A DNA stretch of 38,541 nt from Bifidobacterium thermophilum DSM 20210 (GTDB lineage: Bacteria; Actinomycetota; Actinomycetes; Actinomycetales; Bifidobacteriaceae), in assembly GCA_000771265.1 (NCBI GenBank), contig JDUB01000009.1:1-38541 (forward strand), given 5' to 3'. Both the position numbers and the translations under genes were made by a program. Shown here one piece after another: positions 8,962-17,949 of this stretch (the stretch's first letter is position 1; each line of letters opens with the position of its first letter). The notes below the pieces were generated by a model. That model was not told the DNA's origin. It worked only from the letters and a program-made list of their open reading frames with translations, and searched no databases.

Positions 8962-9016
8962 CAATCGCCGGACTGCTCGATCGCAGGGGCCTGCGGATGC
9001 GGATGCCAGTATCAGG

Positions 9017-10633
9017 CTACGCGTTCTTGCTGAAATCCGCTGCCCAATTCGTGCCGAGCCAATACGTGCCGATTTTCGCGAGCTTCACGCCCTTTGCCGT
9101 GGCGACCACCGACTTGCCCCAGTAAATCGGCGAGTAGATGTCCTCGTCCAGTGCGGTGGTGGTGCTCTTGAGCACGAGCGCCAGCTTGTCGGACTCCTGA
9201 TCCAGCGTGCCGACTTTCTCGGTTTCCGCGGCGACTTCAGCGTTGTTCCAGTTTGCCGGGTTCGTGCCGGAACCACCCGCCGCGAGCAGCCAGGACGTGA
9301 TTTCGTTCGGTTGCGGGGTGGTCGGGTTGTAAATCATCCAGCCGACGCCCTGCTTGCCGTTGCCGATTTCGCTCAGCCACTGCTCAAGCGGGATTTCCTT
9401 CACGTTGAGCGTAATGCCGAGACTCTTGAGATTCTGCGCGATGGCGAGCGACGCCTTGCCGACCTGCGCGTAGCCTGTCGGGTAGGTGAGCGTCGTAGTG
9501 AAGCCGTTCGGCTTGGAGGACTGCTTGAGTTCGGACTTCGCTTTCTTCAGGTCGTAGCTGATGGCGGGAAGCTTGGCCGTCTGCTTGGACGCCTTGCTCG
9601 CATCGTTGCCGGTCCAACCGGCGAGCTGCTCCGGGGAATCGATGCCCGTGGCGACCTCGCCGTAGCCCTTGAGAATGCCGGAAACAATGGACTTCTTATC
9701 CACCGCGTACGAGACGGCCTTACGCACGTGGATGTCGTTGAACGGAGCGACGTTCGGGTCGAAAGTCAGACCGTAGTAGGAGCGGTCGGAATACGCGGTG
9801 GTCGAGCCGCCGTTCGTCTTCCACTGGGCGACACTCGTCACCGGCACGTTGAACGACACATCAACCTTGCCGCTGGTGAACGCCAGCTGACGGGTTGAAT
9901 CCTCGGTCACGAAATCGATGCGGACTGTCTGCGGACCATCGTTCTTGCCCCAATAATCCTTGAACTTCGTGAGCGTCACATGGCTGGACGGGTCGAATTC
10001 GGTGACTTTGTACGGGCCGGTGCCGACGATGAGCTTCTTGGATGAGCCGTAATTCGAGCCCGCCGAATCAAAGAACTTCTTCGACGTGACGAACAGGCCG
10101 GCCACATTGGATACCTGGATCGGGAAATCGCTGTGCGGGCTGGACAGGGTGATGGTGATCTGGTTGTCACCGGTCTTCTCGGCGGACTGCACATAATCAG
10201 GCCAATACACCGACAGGCCCGGTGATTCCTTCGAATCGCGTGCCACGTTGATCGCGTACACGATGTCGTCGGCGGTCAGCGTGCTGCCGTCGTGCAGCTT
10301 CACGTTCTTGCGCAACGTGAACACCCACGACTTGTTGTCGCTGGACTTCCAGGACGTGGCAAGCGCCGGGATGACCTTGCCCGTGCCATCGACGCCGGTG
10401 AGACCCTCCTGATAGAGGGCCGCCAGCTGGTAGTTCGCGCTGCCGGCCTCCTGATTGACGCTCAGGGTGCTGACCGCAGATGAGATGGCGACCGTCAGCG
10501 TGTTGGGGTCGCCCGACGATTTGGCCGTGTTGGAGCCGCAACCGGCGAGCGTGAGGGTGAGGGCGGCGATGGCCGCGATGAATATTGCGAATGTCGACCG
10601 ATTGATGCGGCCGGAGCGGTGTGTGTGACCCAT
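9017..10633 (-). CDS. Peptide-binding lipoprotein of the ABC importer (SBP family 5)
   Basis: This 538-residue extracellular solute-binding protein starts with MGHTHRSGRINRS, a hydrophobic segment and the lipobox LAGC, so it should be lipid-anchored. The body is a family 5 (DppA/OppA) binding protein: GTVIPALATSWK-like lobe, LHDGSTLTADDIVYAI, and the GTGPYKVTEF and NDIHVRKAVSYAVDKKSIV segments typical of the family. The start at 10633 was chosen because it puts a proper signal peptide in front of the lipobox; GGGAGAA lies 12 nt upstream, which is rather far. It is the first gene of the transporter operon. The 73-bp repeat array lies about 300 bp upstream, so the array could form part of its upstream region. 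Confidence 0.92.
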   Translation of the reverse strand: MGHTHRSGRINRSTFAIFIAAIAALTLTLAGCGSNTAKSSGDPNTLTVAISSAVSTLSVNQEAGSANYQLAALYQEGLTGVDGTGKVIPALATSWKSSDNKSWVFTLRKNVKLHDGSTLTADDIVYAINVARDSKESPGLSVYWPDYVQSAEKTGDNQITITLSSPHSDFPIQVSNVAGLFVTSKKFFDSAGSNYGSSKKLIVGTGPYKVTEFDPSSHVTLTKFKDYWGKNDGPQTVRIDFVTEDSTRQLAFTSGKVDVSFNVPVTSVAQWKTNGGSTTAYSDRSYYGLTFDPNVAPFNDIHVRKAVSYAVDKKSIVSGILKGYGEVATGIDSPEQLAGWTGNDASKASKQTAKLPAISYDLKKAKSELKQSSKPNGFTTTLTYPTGYAQVGKASLAIAQNLKSLGITLNVKEIPLEQWLSEIGNGKQGVGWMIYNPTTPQPNEITSWLLAAGGSGTNPANWNNAEVAAETEKVGTLDQESDKLALVLKSTTTALDEDIYSPIYWGKSVVATAKGVKLAKIGTYWLGTNWAADFSKNA

Positions 10634-10928
10634 AATCGTATCTGTTCTCCCGTGTCTTGTGCCTGTTCGCTCGAAGCGCTGTTCTGCATGCAGGATGTGT
10701 GCGCTTTCCAAAGTATTCCTGTCTCGCATAACGAGGAAATTACCGGCACGCGCGATGTGCGGCGGTATGGCGGCGGTCTCGCGCTTGCTATAAGTAATTC
10801 GTATCGCTGGGGACGGTCGATTTAGCATACCAGACGACACGCCGGTGCGGGGGCTTCTGTCGGCGGCGGAAGGCGGGGGTGTGTCGCGGGGAATTTCGGG
10901 AGTGATGCGCGGGTCGTGTGTGTTCCGG

Positions 10929-11160
10929 CATACGTAAGTCGACGGATATTGACTGATATCTCGGCTCGGGCGGTGGGCTTGTCGTTGTGAGTGTGCGTGG
11001 ACATACGCGAGGTGACAGATGCCGGGAGATGCCTCAGCCCGGACGGTGGGGCTGTCATCGTGCGTATGTGTGGGCATACGTAACTTCCCGGATGCCTCCG
11101 GTGGTCCTAGTGTCGTCTGTCTATCTTGCCGGTTGCGTATGTCTTGGCATGCGTACCTGT
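10929..11160. repeat. Tandem array A with 73-bp unit
   Basis: The word CATACG, preceded mostly by GG or GA, recurs at 10929, 11002 and 11075, with CATGCG at 11148; every step is exactly 73 bp. Units 1 and 2 agree at about two thirds of positions, sharing for example GAC-GAT, CTC-GC-CGG and CGGTGGG. Unit 3 is more diverged. Unit 4 runs into the 3' end of the MocR gene, whose last about 20 codons are made of repeat sequence. Since 73 is not a multiple of three, the array is not a coding repeat. Between 10634 and 10928 I see no gene. Confidence 0.7.
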
Positions 11161-12759
11161 CCGGATATGTGATGTCTGGCGCTCGCCGCCGCGTCCATCC
11201 GTGCCTTGCGCCGCCTCGGCGATTGTGTCGCACAGTAACCGGATCCCCGGCGCGATCTGCCGAGAATCAGGCCGCACAAAATTCAGCCGGATATGACTGC
11301 TGTCATCCTCGTCGACCGCGAACATGTCACCGGGCATGAACGTCACGCCCGCGTGCCGCGCGTCATCCAGCAACCGTGCGGCACGTAAGCCATCCGGCAG
11401 CCGTGCCCACAGGTAGTAACCGCCCAGCGGCGTGTTCCAGCGCATCCCGTCCGGTGCGTACCGGTGCAAGGCATCGAGCATCAGGTCGCGCCGATGCCCG
11501 TAGATTTCGCACAATCGCCCGATATGCCGCCCGATACGCCCACTGCTGAGCAGCTCCATGCAGATCAGCTGCGATGACGAGCTCGTGTGCTGGTCGATCA
11601 TCCGCCGCAGTGCTGCAATCCGCGCGATGACATGGCTGTCAGCCACCAGCCAGCCGGTTCGCAGCCCCGGTGTCACTGTCTTTGAGAACGTTGACAGGTA
11701 GATCACGTATCCCGCGTTTTCCATGCCTTTGAGCGGTGTCAGCTCGCGGGGACGCTGGGAGGGTGCGCCGCTTGCTTTGCCTGCGCCGCTCGCGTTGCCG
11801 GGGATGCTTGTGATGCCGGCGTTCCCGGCATTGCCGATGCTGCCGATTCCGTCGGTGCGCCCGCTGTAGCACAGTTCGCCATACGGGTCATCTTCGATGA
11901 CCAGGCATTGGTAGCGCATCGCGGTTTCGACGATTTCGCGCCGTCGACGCAACGGCATGGTCGCGCCGCTCGGGTTCTGGAAGGTCGGAATGGTGAAGAT
12001 TAGTTTCGGATGGAATCGTTTGCAATACCCGTCGAGCAGGTCGGTGCGCATGCCGTGTTCGTCGATCGGCACGCCGATCACCCGCGCGTCCGCGGATCGA
12101 AAAGCTTGCAACGCGGGGAAAAACGTGGATTGTTCGACCAGTACGCAGTCGCCGGGATTCACGAATGCGCGCACACACAAATCCAGCCCCTGCTCGGCGC
12201 CGGACAGCACCATCACGTTGTCGGCGTCGCAACGCACGCCGCGTTGCGTCATGTGGTCGGCGAGCAGTTCGCGCAGCTGGGGGAACCCTTCGATGGGGGA
12301 TTCCTGCGTGCTGTGGAAATCCGCCGATTCGAACGCGCGAATGCTGACGCTGCGCAGCAGATCATCGGGGATATCCGCCGGATTTTGCGAGCCGGTCGCG
12401 AAATCGATGGCGTCGGGCGCTTGCTGTGCCTGATCGGCGGCGGCGATGTCATGATAGGTGAAGCGGTTCGAATAATCGCTGAACAGAATCTGCCACGGCG
12501 GCGCGCCGCCTTGCCGGTCATCGCTCGCGCACACGAAAGTGCCGCGCCCCACGTGCGAGGCGATCAGGCCTTCTGATTTCAGTTGTTGGTAGGCCTGCAG
12601 GACGGTCGCGCGGTTGACGCCGAGCCGTTCAGCGAGCTCGCGTTCGGGCGGGAGCTTGTAGTTCGCGGCGAGCGCGCCGGAAACGATGTCCTCACGCAGG
12701 GCGTTGACCAACTGCCGGTACAGTGGGACGCTGCTGTGGCGGTTCAGTGTGATTGGCAT
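11107..12759 (-). CDS. MocR-type transcription regulator (GntR helix-turn-helix plus aminotransferase domain)
   Basis: This is a 550-residue regulator. Residues about 10-75 form a GntR winged helix (VPLYRQLVNALREDIVSGAL, LPPERELAERLGVNRATVLQAYQQL). Residues about 115 onward are an aminotransferase-like PLP domain with PLP lysine at K360 (YLSTFSKTVTPGLRTGW) and the aspartate region VIEDDPYGELCYSG. A Gly/Asn/Ala-rich insertion sits at about 301-345. MocR regulators sense PLP or amino compounds. PdxR, which activates pdxST, belongs to this family, and pdxST lies 3.4 kb away, but the gene is also next to the peptide transporter, so its target is not settled. GGAAGGGGG lies upstream of the ATG. 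The last residues are encoded by 73-bp repeat sequence. Confidence 0.88.
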   Translation of the reverse strand: MPITLNRHSSVPLYRQLVNALREDIVSGALAANYKLPPERELAERLGVNRATVLQAYQQLKSEGLIASHVGRGTFVCASDDRQGGAPPWQILFSDYSNRFTYHDIAAADQAQQAPDAIDFATGSQNPADIPDDLLRSVSIRAFESADFHSTQESPIEGFPQLRELLADHMTQRGVRCDADNVMVLSGAEQGLDLCVRAFVNPGDCVLVEQSTFFPALQAFRSADARVIGVPIDEHGMRTDLLDGYCKRFHPKLIFTIPTFQNPSGATMPLRRRREIVETAMRYQCLVIEDDPYGELCYSGRTDGIGSIGNAGNAGITSIPGNASGAGKASGAPSQRPRELTPLKGMENAGYVIYLSTFSKTVTPGLRTGWLVADSHVIARIAALRRMIDQHTSSSSQLICMELLSSGRIGRHIGRLCEIYGHRRDLMLDALHRYAPDGMRWNTPLGGYYLWARLPDGLRAARLLDDARHAGVTFMPGDMFAVDEDDSSHIRLNFVRPDSRQIAPGIRLLCDTIAEAAQGTDGRGGERQTSHIRTGTHAKTYATGKIDRRH

Positions 12760-12843
12760 CGGCGGCGACCCCCTTCCGGTTGTCGGGTTCTGGCTCTTGG
12801 TTTGTTGGCTGCCAGTTCCCGGCGTGATGTCTTGCGCGATATT

Positions 12844-14148
12844 TTAGCTGGGACTGGCCGTGTGCGGTGCCGCGTGAACGGCAGGCGGACGGCGGAGGGA
12901 CGGCAGCCACCCGTGCATCAGGCACCGCCGGAAATCCCAGCATTCCTTCCACAACGCGTCGGGCGCGGTGTGCGGCGACGGTTCCAGCTTCCACGACCAA
13001 TACATCCACCCTGCGGCCTGCTCGAAACAGTTGAGTTGCATGCGCGTGACATGTGCGAAGCGTCGGCGTTGCGCATCATCGAACTGGTCGAGATTCATCT
13101 CTTCGGGATCAAGATTCTTCGCCCACTCGTTCTCCACACACCATTCGCCGACCAGCACCGGCACCACGCGTTGCATACTGCGGATTCGTCGCCGTTGCCA
13201 ACGCAGAAACAGCCGGTACGCCCATGGACTGTGCACGCGGGCGATCCGCTCGGCGGCCGACAAATACACATGCGCGTCCACGTACACGTTCGTCATCTGG
13301 TTGCGTTTGAAGAAATCCCGCCATAAGCCGAAACGGAACCCGTCGTGGAACACGATCGCCTTGTCGTCCGGCAGGTAGCGCCGCAATCGCTTGTAGGTCG
13401 CGCGGTAATACTGCCGCAGGAAGCTCATTGGCACGTAGCTGGAGTAGCGCTTGTCTTTCGGGTTGCGTGCCACCAGTTTCTTGCGGTTGGAGAAGAACAC
13501 CGGCCAGCTGACCGGTTCGTTGATGACTTCGATGCCGAACAATGCGGGATCATGCCCGTAGCGGTGAGCGAGCCCTTCAAGCACAGTGATGGCTTTCTCC
13601 ACGTTCTGCGGCTTCTTATGCCACGTGACTGCCCCGATCAGCCCGGAACTGTCGAAACCGTTCTGCCCGCCCGGCGCGGTATGCAAGTCGAGCAACACGC
13701 GCAAATGGTACGTGCGTGCCCATCTCATCGCTTTGTCCACATAGCGCCATGCGCCACCCAGCGGTGGCTCGGATTCGAACACGGTGTACGGCACCGGCAG
13801 ACGCACCAGGTTCATACCGCAGGCGGCGATTTCGCGGAAATCCTGTTCAGTGATGTATGTGTCGCGATGGTGCCGGATGCGTTGCGCGAGTTGGTCTTTC
13901 GGGGCGACTGTCGCGAGCGTGTCTTCGTCTTCGGCTGGATAGCCTTCGAACAGCGCCGGTTCCATCCACTTCTCCAGAACCAGCCAGTTGCCGAGATTCA
14001 CGCCGCGAATCGGCGTGGGGGAGGGTTGCGTGGAAGCGCTGTCTGATGTGGCGCCGGCGGTCTTGTTTGAGCGGAATCCGCGTGCTGTCCTGACCGTATT
14101 GGCTGTTCCTTGGGTGGAAGAACCGTCAGCTTGGGGTAATTGCTTCAT
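12844..14148 (-). CDS. Cytoplasmic glycoside hydrolase family 5 (exo-beta-1,3-glucanase-like)
   Basis: This is a 434-residue TIM-barrel glycosidase. After about 45 polar residues it begins with IRGVNLGNWLVLEKWMEPALFEG, the opening of GH5 enzymes related to fungal exo-1,3-glucanases. The acid/base is Glu211 in FGIEVINEP and the nucleophile is Glu335 in VLVGEWC. LLDLHTAPGGQNGFD supplies the substrate-binding histidine loop. There is no signal peptide, so it should act on an imported or intracellular beta-glucoside or glycolipid. It is divergent from a GT2 gene with 124 bp between the starts, which suggests joint control. The specific linkage is not readable from the sequence. Confidence 0.88.
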   Translation of the reverse strand: MKQLPQADGSSTQGTANTVRTARGFRSNKTAGATSDSASTQPSPTPIRGVNLGNWLVLEKWMEPALFEGYPAEDEDTLATVAPKDQLAQRIRHHRDTYITEQDFREIAACGMNLVRLPVPYTVFESEPPLGGAWRYVDKAMRWARTYHLRVLLDLHTAPGGQNGFDSSGLIGAVTWHKKPQNVEKAITVLEGLAHRYGHDPALFGIEVINEPVSWPVFFSNRKKLVARNPKDKRYSSYVPMSFLRQYYRATYKRLRRYLPDDKAIVFHDGFRFGLWRDFFKRNQMTNVYVDAHVYLSAAERIARVHSPWAYRLFLRWQRRRIRSMQRVVPVLVGEWCVENEWAKNLDPEEMNLDQFDDAQRRRFAHVTRMQLNCFEQAAGWMYWSWKLEPSPHTAPDALWKECWDFRRCLMHGWLPSLRRPPAVHAAPHTASPS

Positions 14149-14272
14149 CGCAGGCTCCTGTCTTTCCCCTCACTGTAGTACACAAGCCGTCGCGAAAACG
14201 CGCGATAATAGTCGATATCAGCGATTGACGAAACTCATGACCGACGAGATCGATTGAGGATGGGACCGGAAC

Positions 14273-15790
14273 ATGGAGCACAAGACGCAGGAGACTCAGG
14301 ACGTGCACAAGATGCAGGACGCGCAGAAGACAGGGCAGACGCCTGGAATGCGGGACGATGACGCGTTGACAACCGTGAATGTCGGCGGAACCGTGGCATT
14401 TGACGGCTTGCCGGCTGTTGATGCGAATGCCGGGGTTCCGACTGCTGACAGTCCAACCACCCCAGCCCCGACGGTCAGCATCATCGTTCCGGTCTACAAC
14501 GCCGCCACCGCGTTGCGCCGCTGCATCGACAGCATCCTCGGGCAGGAATACCGCGATTTCGAGCTCATCGCGCTTGATGATGGCAGCAAAGACGAATCCC
14601 CCGCGATCCTCGACGAATACGCCGCCCGCGACCCGCGCGTCCGCGTCATTCACAAGCCCAACAGCGGCGTATCCAACACGCGTAATCAAGGCATGGCGCT
14701 CGCCCGCGGCACGTACATCCAGTTCCTCGACGCCGACGACTGGATCACCGAGGACGCCACCAAGCTGCTGGTGCGTGCCGCGGAACACAGCGGTGCCGAT
14801 ATGGTGATCGCCGATTTCTACCGGGTGGTCGGCGAGGGCACGTCCCGTAAGGGAGGGTTGTCGGGCATCGACCGCGTGATTTCGCGCGAGGAGTATGCGG
14901 ACGAGCTGCTCAAGGATCCTGCGGACTTCTACTTCGGGGTGTTGTGGAATAAGCTGTACCGGCGCGACATCATCCGCGACCACCAAGTGAGTATGGATAC
15001 GAGCGTCAGCTGGTGCGAGGACTTCATTTTCAATCTCGACTATATGGTGCATGCGACGAGTGTGTACCCGATTCACGTGCCGATGTACTACTACGTGAAA
15101 ACCGAGGGGTCGCTGGCGAATCATGCGATGAAACTGTCAGAAACCGTGCGGATCAAACGCTACGTGTTCGACTATTACACTGAGTTCTTCCGCCAGGTGT
15201 ATGACGAGGACACGTTCGCGCGCAAGCGGGCCAGCATCTACCGGTACCTGATTGCGTGGGCGTCGGATGGTTCGGCGAATCCTGCGCTGCCCAGCACCAA
15301 ACGGCTTGGCGAGGAGCGGCTTCCGTTGATTGTGCCGGACGGGATGCGTGACAACCCGTTCATCGCGGCGCATCAGGCGTCTCGGATTTTGGATAGGTAT
15401 TTGGAACGCATTGCCACGCAGTTCGGCCTTGAACTTGGAGAAGTGCGGGTTATCGTGTTCCTGCACTACGGCGGTGATACCGCTGATTTCAAGGCGTTGC
15501 AAGATTATCTTGACGCCGGGCGCGTGTCGGCGACCCGGTTGGCTGAAAGTTTGGCGCTCAAAGGGTACGTGGATTCCAGCCTCACCCTTAAGGGTGCGAA
15601 ACTCGAACTGACTGACAAGGCTGCACCCGTGGAGCATATGATCGATCAGGCGGCCGCGGACTTCGAGCGGCTCGCGATGGGCGGATCGCAAGCCGGTGCT
15701 GCGTTGATCGCGGAAATCCGGGACGCCGCAGCGCGTGCCGAAGCCGAGACCCGGGAGGCCGTGAATACCGCCGAACAATCGGAAAAATAG
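14273..15790 (+). CDS. Family 2 glycosyltransferase
   Basis: This is a 505-residue enzyme. The first about 65 residues are polar and poorly ordered. The GT-A domain starts at TVSIIVPVYNAATALRRCIDSIL, has LDDGSKD at about 101-107 and the DXD metal motif in FLDADDW at 153-156. SGVSNTRNQGMALARGTYI is typical of GT2 enzymes that make cell-surface glycans. The region 330-505 carries helical and coiled-coil-like sequence rich in Ala/Glu near the end. No membrane helix is seen. It faces the GH5 gene; the two may build and trim the same glycan, which is inference. The start at 14273 follows GGGACCGG, a weak ribosome site. Confidence 0.88.
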   Translation: MEHKTQETQDVHKMQDAQKTGQTPGMRDDDALTTVNVGGTVAFDGLPAVDANAGVPTADSPTTPAPTVSIIVPVYNAATALRRCIDSILGQEYRDFELIALDDGSKDESPAILDEYAARDPRVRVIHKPNSGVSNTRNQGMALARGTYIQFLDADDWITEDATKLLVRAAEHSGADMVIADFYRVVGEGTSRKGGLSGIDRVISREEYADELLKDPADFYFGVLWNKLYRRDIIRDHQVSMDTSVSWCEDFIFNLDYMVHATSVYPIHVPMYYYVKTEGSLANHAMKLSETVRIKRYVFDYYTEFFRQVYDEDTFARKRASIYRYLIAWASDGSANPALPSTKRLGEERLPLIVPDGMRDNPFIAAHQASRILDRYLERIATQFGLELGEVRVIVFLHYGGDTADFKALQDYLDAGRVSATRLAESLALKGYVDSSLTLKGAKLELTDKAAPVEHMIDQAAADFERLAMGGSQAGAALIAEIRDAAARAEAETREAVNTAEQSEK

Positions 15791-15849
15791 GGGGGAGGGC
15801 GTGCATGCGCCTATCCAACCCGACAATACATGGTTCATGACGACACACC

Positions 15850-15880
15850 GGACTGACGGAATGCAGTATGCCGTCAGTCC
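15850..15880 (+). terminator. Hairpin terminator after the GT2 gene
   Basis: A perfect 10-bp stem, GGACTGACGG (850-859) and CCGTCAGTCC (871-880), has an 11-nt loop and is 60 bp after the GT2 stop. The following GCTTTCGG is only weakly T-rich. Confidence 0.6.
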
Positions 15881-16135
15881 GCTTTCGGCGCGTGGGAGTT
15901 GCTCGTCTATTTGCCGGTTGCCGTGGGCGGGGTGTCGCGGGAGATGCCGGTGAACGGGAGATGGTTGTGTATCTTGGGACTCCTGCGGTGGCGGCTGTTC
16001 GGTGATCGCGGGATGGACACGTTTCTGCGCGGTGTTGTGTTGGGTGTGCGCCTAAATCCGTGATTCTGCCGGCGCGGCATGACAGGAACCGGGAGATGGC
16101 GTCGTAACTCCCGGCTCCTGCTCTACTCGCGCACT
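15881..16135. repeat. Non-coding convergent region with CGGGAGAT words and a terminator hairpin
   Basis: No gene is seen. CGGGAGAT occurs at 15938, 15955 and 16091. At 16090-16115, CCGGGAG pairs perfectly with CTCCCGG; it ends the pdxT transcript on the minus strand about 20 bp after its stop. The stretch GCGTCGTAACTCCCGG here closely resembles GCGTCGTAATCTCCCG at 645-660, so it is related to the hairpin array at 0.4-0.7 kb. Confidence 0.5.
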
Positions 16136-16747
16136 CTACAGCGACAGGAACAGTTCGTGCACGCGCGTATCGTCGGTGAGTTCCGGGTGGAACGCGGTGG
16201 CGAGAATGTTGCCTTGCCGCAAACCGACCACATGCCCGTTCACTTCCGTTTCGACGGTGGCTTTCGGCCCCACCTGCGCGACGTACGGCCCGCGGATGAA
16301 CACGAGCGGCAAATCATGGATGTCGCCGAACGAACCGACCGTCTGGAAGCTGCCCAGCTGCCGACCGTACGCGTTGCGATGCACGACCGCGTCAAGCTCT
16401 CCGAAGTAGACATTGTCATCGTTGTCGAGCTTGCTGGCGAGCAGAATCATGCCCGCGCATGTTCCGAGTACCGGCTTGCCTGCGTCGATATGCCGTTTGA
16501 TCGGGTCGAACAATCCGGTCGAATGCAGCAGCTTGCCTTGCGTGGTGCTTTCTCCACCGGGCAGGATTACGCGACTGATGGACTCGTCGAAATCCTCCGC
16601 CGCCCTGAGCAGACGCCAAGATGCGCTCAGTTTGTCGAGGGTCGCCGCGTGTTCGGCGAATGCCCCCTGGACGGCGAGAATGCCGGTGACGTCATGCGTC
16701 TGGTCGCCACCTTGCTCTTTCTCGATGTATTGAACCGCTACAACCAT
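16136..16747 (-). CDS. pdxT: Pyridoxal 5'-phosphate synthase glutaminase subunit PdxT
   Basis: This 203-residue class-I glutaminase releases ammonia from glutamine and channels it to PdxS for PLP synthesis. Motifs are complete: ILAVQGAFAEH at the start of the domain, LPGGESTT for glutamine binding, the nucleophile cysteine in VLGTCAGMILLA, and the His/Glu pair in ATAFHPEL. About 17 extra residues (MVVAVQYIEKEQGGDQT) precede the usual start. GAGGAGG sits 5 nt before ATG 16747, which supports this start. It lies 139 bp after pdxS on the same strand, with a hairpin in the gap. Confidence 0.95.
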   Translation of the reverse strand: MVVAVQYIEKEQGGDQTHDVTGILAVQGAFAEHAATLDKLSASWRLLRAAEDFDESISRVILPGGESTTQGKLLHSTGLFDPIKRHIDAGKPVLGTCAGMILLASKLDNDDNVYFGELDAVVHRNAYGRQLGSFQTVGSFGDIHDLPLVFIRGPYVAQVGPKATVETEVNGHVVGLRQGNILATAFHPELTDDTRVHELFLSL

Positions 16748-16815
16748 AGGGTCCTCCTCTCTTTCATGCTCTCTTCGGCATCTCTGAGCGCGCATCTTGA
16801 CGCCGCTATCGCGCC

Positions 16816-16852
16816 CGCCCGTGTCTCACCCGGCTGCGGGCCGACACAGGCG
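16816..16852 (-). other. Hairpin between pdxS and pdxT
   Basis: CGCCCGTGTC (816-825) and GACACAGGCG (843-852) pair over 10 positions with one mismatch around a 17-nt loop. It lies in the 139-bp gap of the operon and may lower pdxT expression or stabilise pdxS mRNA. There is no T-run. Confidence 0.4.
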
Positions 16853-16886
16853 AAGCGCGTCGGCGTCGGACTGCGCTACGCCCGGA

Positions 16887-17765
16887 TCACTCTCCGCGAG
16901 CAGCCATGATGGTCTTGATTTCGTCCTCGTTGATGCCGACCATGGCCTCGCCCAGGTTTTCGCTCAGGCGGGCGAGCAAGTCCGCGTCCTGCCAGTTGGC
17001 GGTCGCCTGCACGATGGCGGCGGCGCGCTTGGCCGGGTCGCCGGACTTGAAGATGCCGGAGCCGACGAACACGCCTTCAGCGCCCAGCTCCATCATGAGG
17101 GCCGCGTCTGCCGGGGTCGCCACGCCACCGGCGGCGAAGTTCACGACGGGCAGACGGCCGTTATCGTGCACATACTTAGCAAGATCGTAAGGGACTTCGA
17201 GCTTCTTGGCGGCTTCGAAGATTTCGTCGTCGCGCAGTGCCTGCAGTTCGTGGATTTGGCGATTCATCGTGCGCATGTGACGTACGGCCTGGATGACGTC
17301 GCCGGTGCCGGGCTCGCCCTTGGTGCGGATCATCGCGGCGCCTTCGGCGATGCGGCGCAGCGCCTCGCCCAGGTTCTTCGCGCCGCATACGAACGGCACT
17401 TTGAACTGGGTTTTGTCGATGTGGTACACGTCATCGGCGGGGGAGAGCACCTCGGACTCGTCGATGTAGTCGATATCGATGGCTTGCAGGATGCGCGCCT
17501 CGGCGATATGCCCGATGCGCACCTTCGCCATCACCGGGATGGTGACGGCCTCCTGGATGCCTTTGATCATGGCCGGGTCGCTCATGCGGGAGACGCCGCC
17601 TGCCGCGCGGATGTCTGCGGGGATGCGTTCGAGTGCCATAACCGCGCACGCGCCGGCATCCTGGGCGATTTTCGCCTGTTCCGGGGTGGTGACGTCCATG
17701 ATGACGCCGCCCTTGAGCATCTGGGCGAGGTTCCTGTTGAGTTCCGCGCGATTTTCTTCGGCCAT
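16887..17765 (-). CDS. pdxS: Pyridoxal 5'-phosphate synthase lyase subunit PdxS
   Basis: This 292-residue (beta/alpha)8 enzyme builds PLP from ribose 5-phosphate, glyceraldehyde 3-phosphate and ammonia from PdxT. The conserved landmarks are present: [20 protein letters not shown], the lysine of [10 protein letters not shown], the second lysine in [13 protein letters not shown], and phosphate-binding [30 protein letters not shown]. Length is full. AAGGA lies before the ATG at 17765. The MocR gene 4 kb away is a possible PdxR regulator. It is first in the pdxST operon; the promoter must lie in 17766-17950. Confidence 0.97.
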   Translation of the reverse strand: MAEENRAELNRNLAQMLKGGVIMDVTTPEQAKIAQDAGACAVMALERIPADIRAAGGVSRMSDPAMIKGIQEAVTIPVMAKVRIGHIAEARILQAIDIDYIDESEVLSPADDVYHIDKTQFKVPFVCGAKNLGEALRRIAEGAAMIRTKGEPGTGDVIQAVRHMRTMNRQIHELQALRDDEIFEAAKKLEVPYDLAKYVHDNGRLPVVNFAAGGVATPADAALMMELGAEGVFVGSGIFKSGDPAKRAAAIVQATANWQDADLLARLSENLGEAMVGINEDEIKTIMAARGE

Positions 17766-17823
17766 GTCAATCCTTTCCGATTCGGACGGGCTGGGCGTTT
17801 GCCGCGTGCGTGTTCGCGTTGCG

Positions 17824-17949
17824 AATCTGCGATTTTCTCGCCCGTCATGAGTGATTACGCATCATTATGGCGGGCTGATTGTTTGAAATCCATTACGGAA
17901 TCGGGCCAATCCGCGATTTTCTGACCCAGCCAATCCGCGGTTGGATTGG
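17824..17949. promoter_or_regulatory. Repeated motifs upstream of pdxS
   Basis: Two imperfect 20-bp direct repeats, AATCTGCGATTTTCTCGCCC (17824-17843) and AATCCGCGATTTTCTGACCC (17908-17927), match at 17 positions. GCCAATCCGCG occurs at 17905 and 17929. The second copy forms a 7-6-7 palindrome CCAATCC-gcggtt-GGATTGG (17930-17949). These could be operator sites for pdxST. No regulator binding site was recognised by consensus. Confidence 0.4.

Noticed and set aside
8900..9898. 332-codon plus-strand frame opposite the binding-protein gene
   Set aside because: Complement shadow of the lipoprotein gene; Arg-rich and without recognisable domains.
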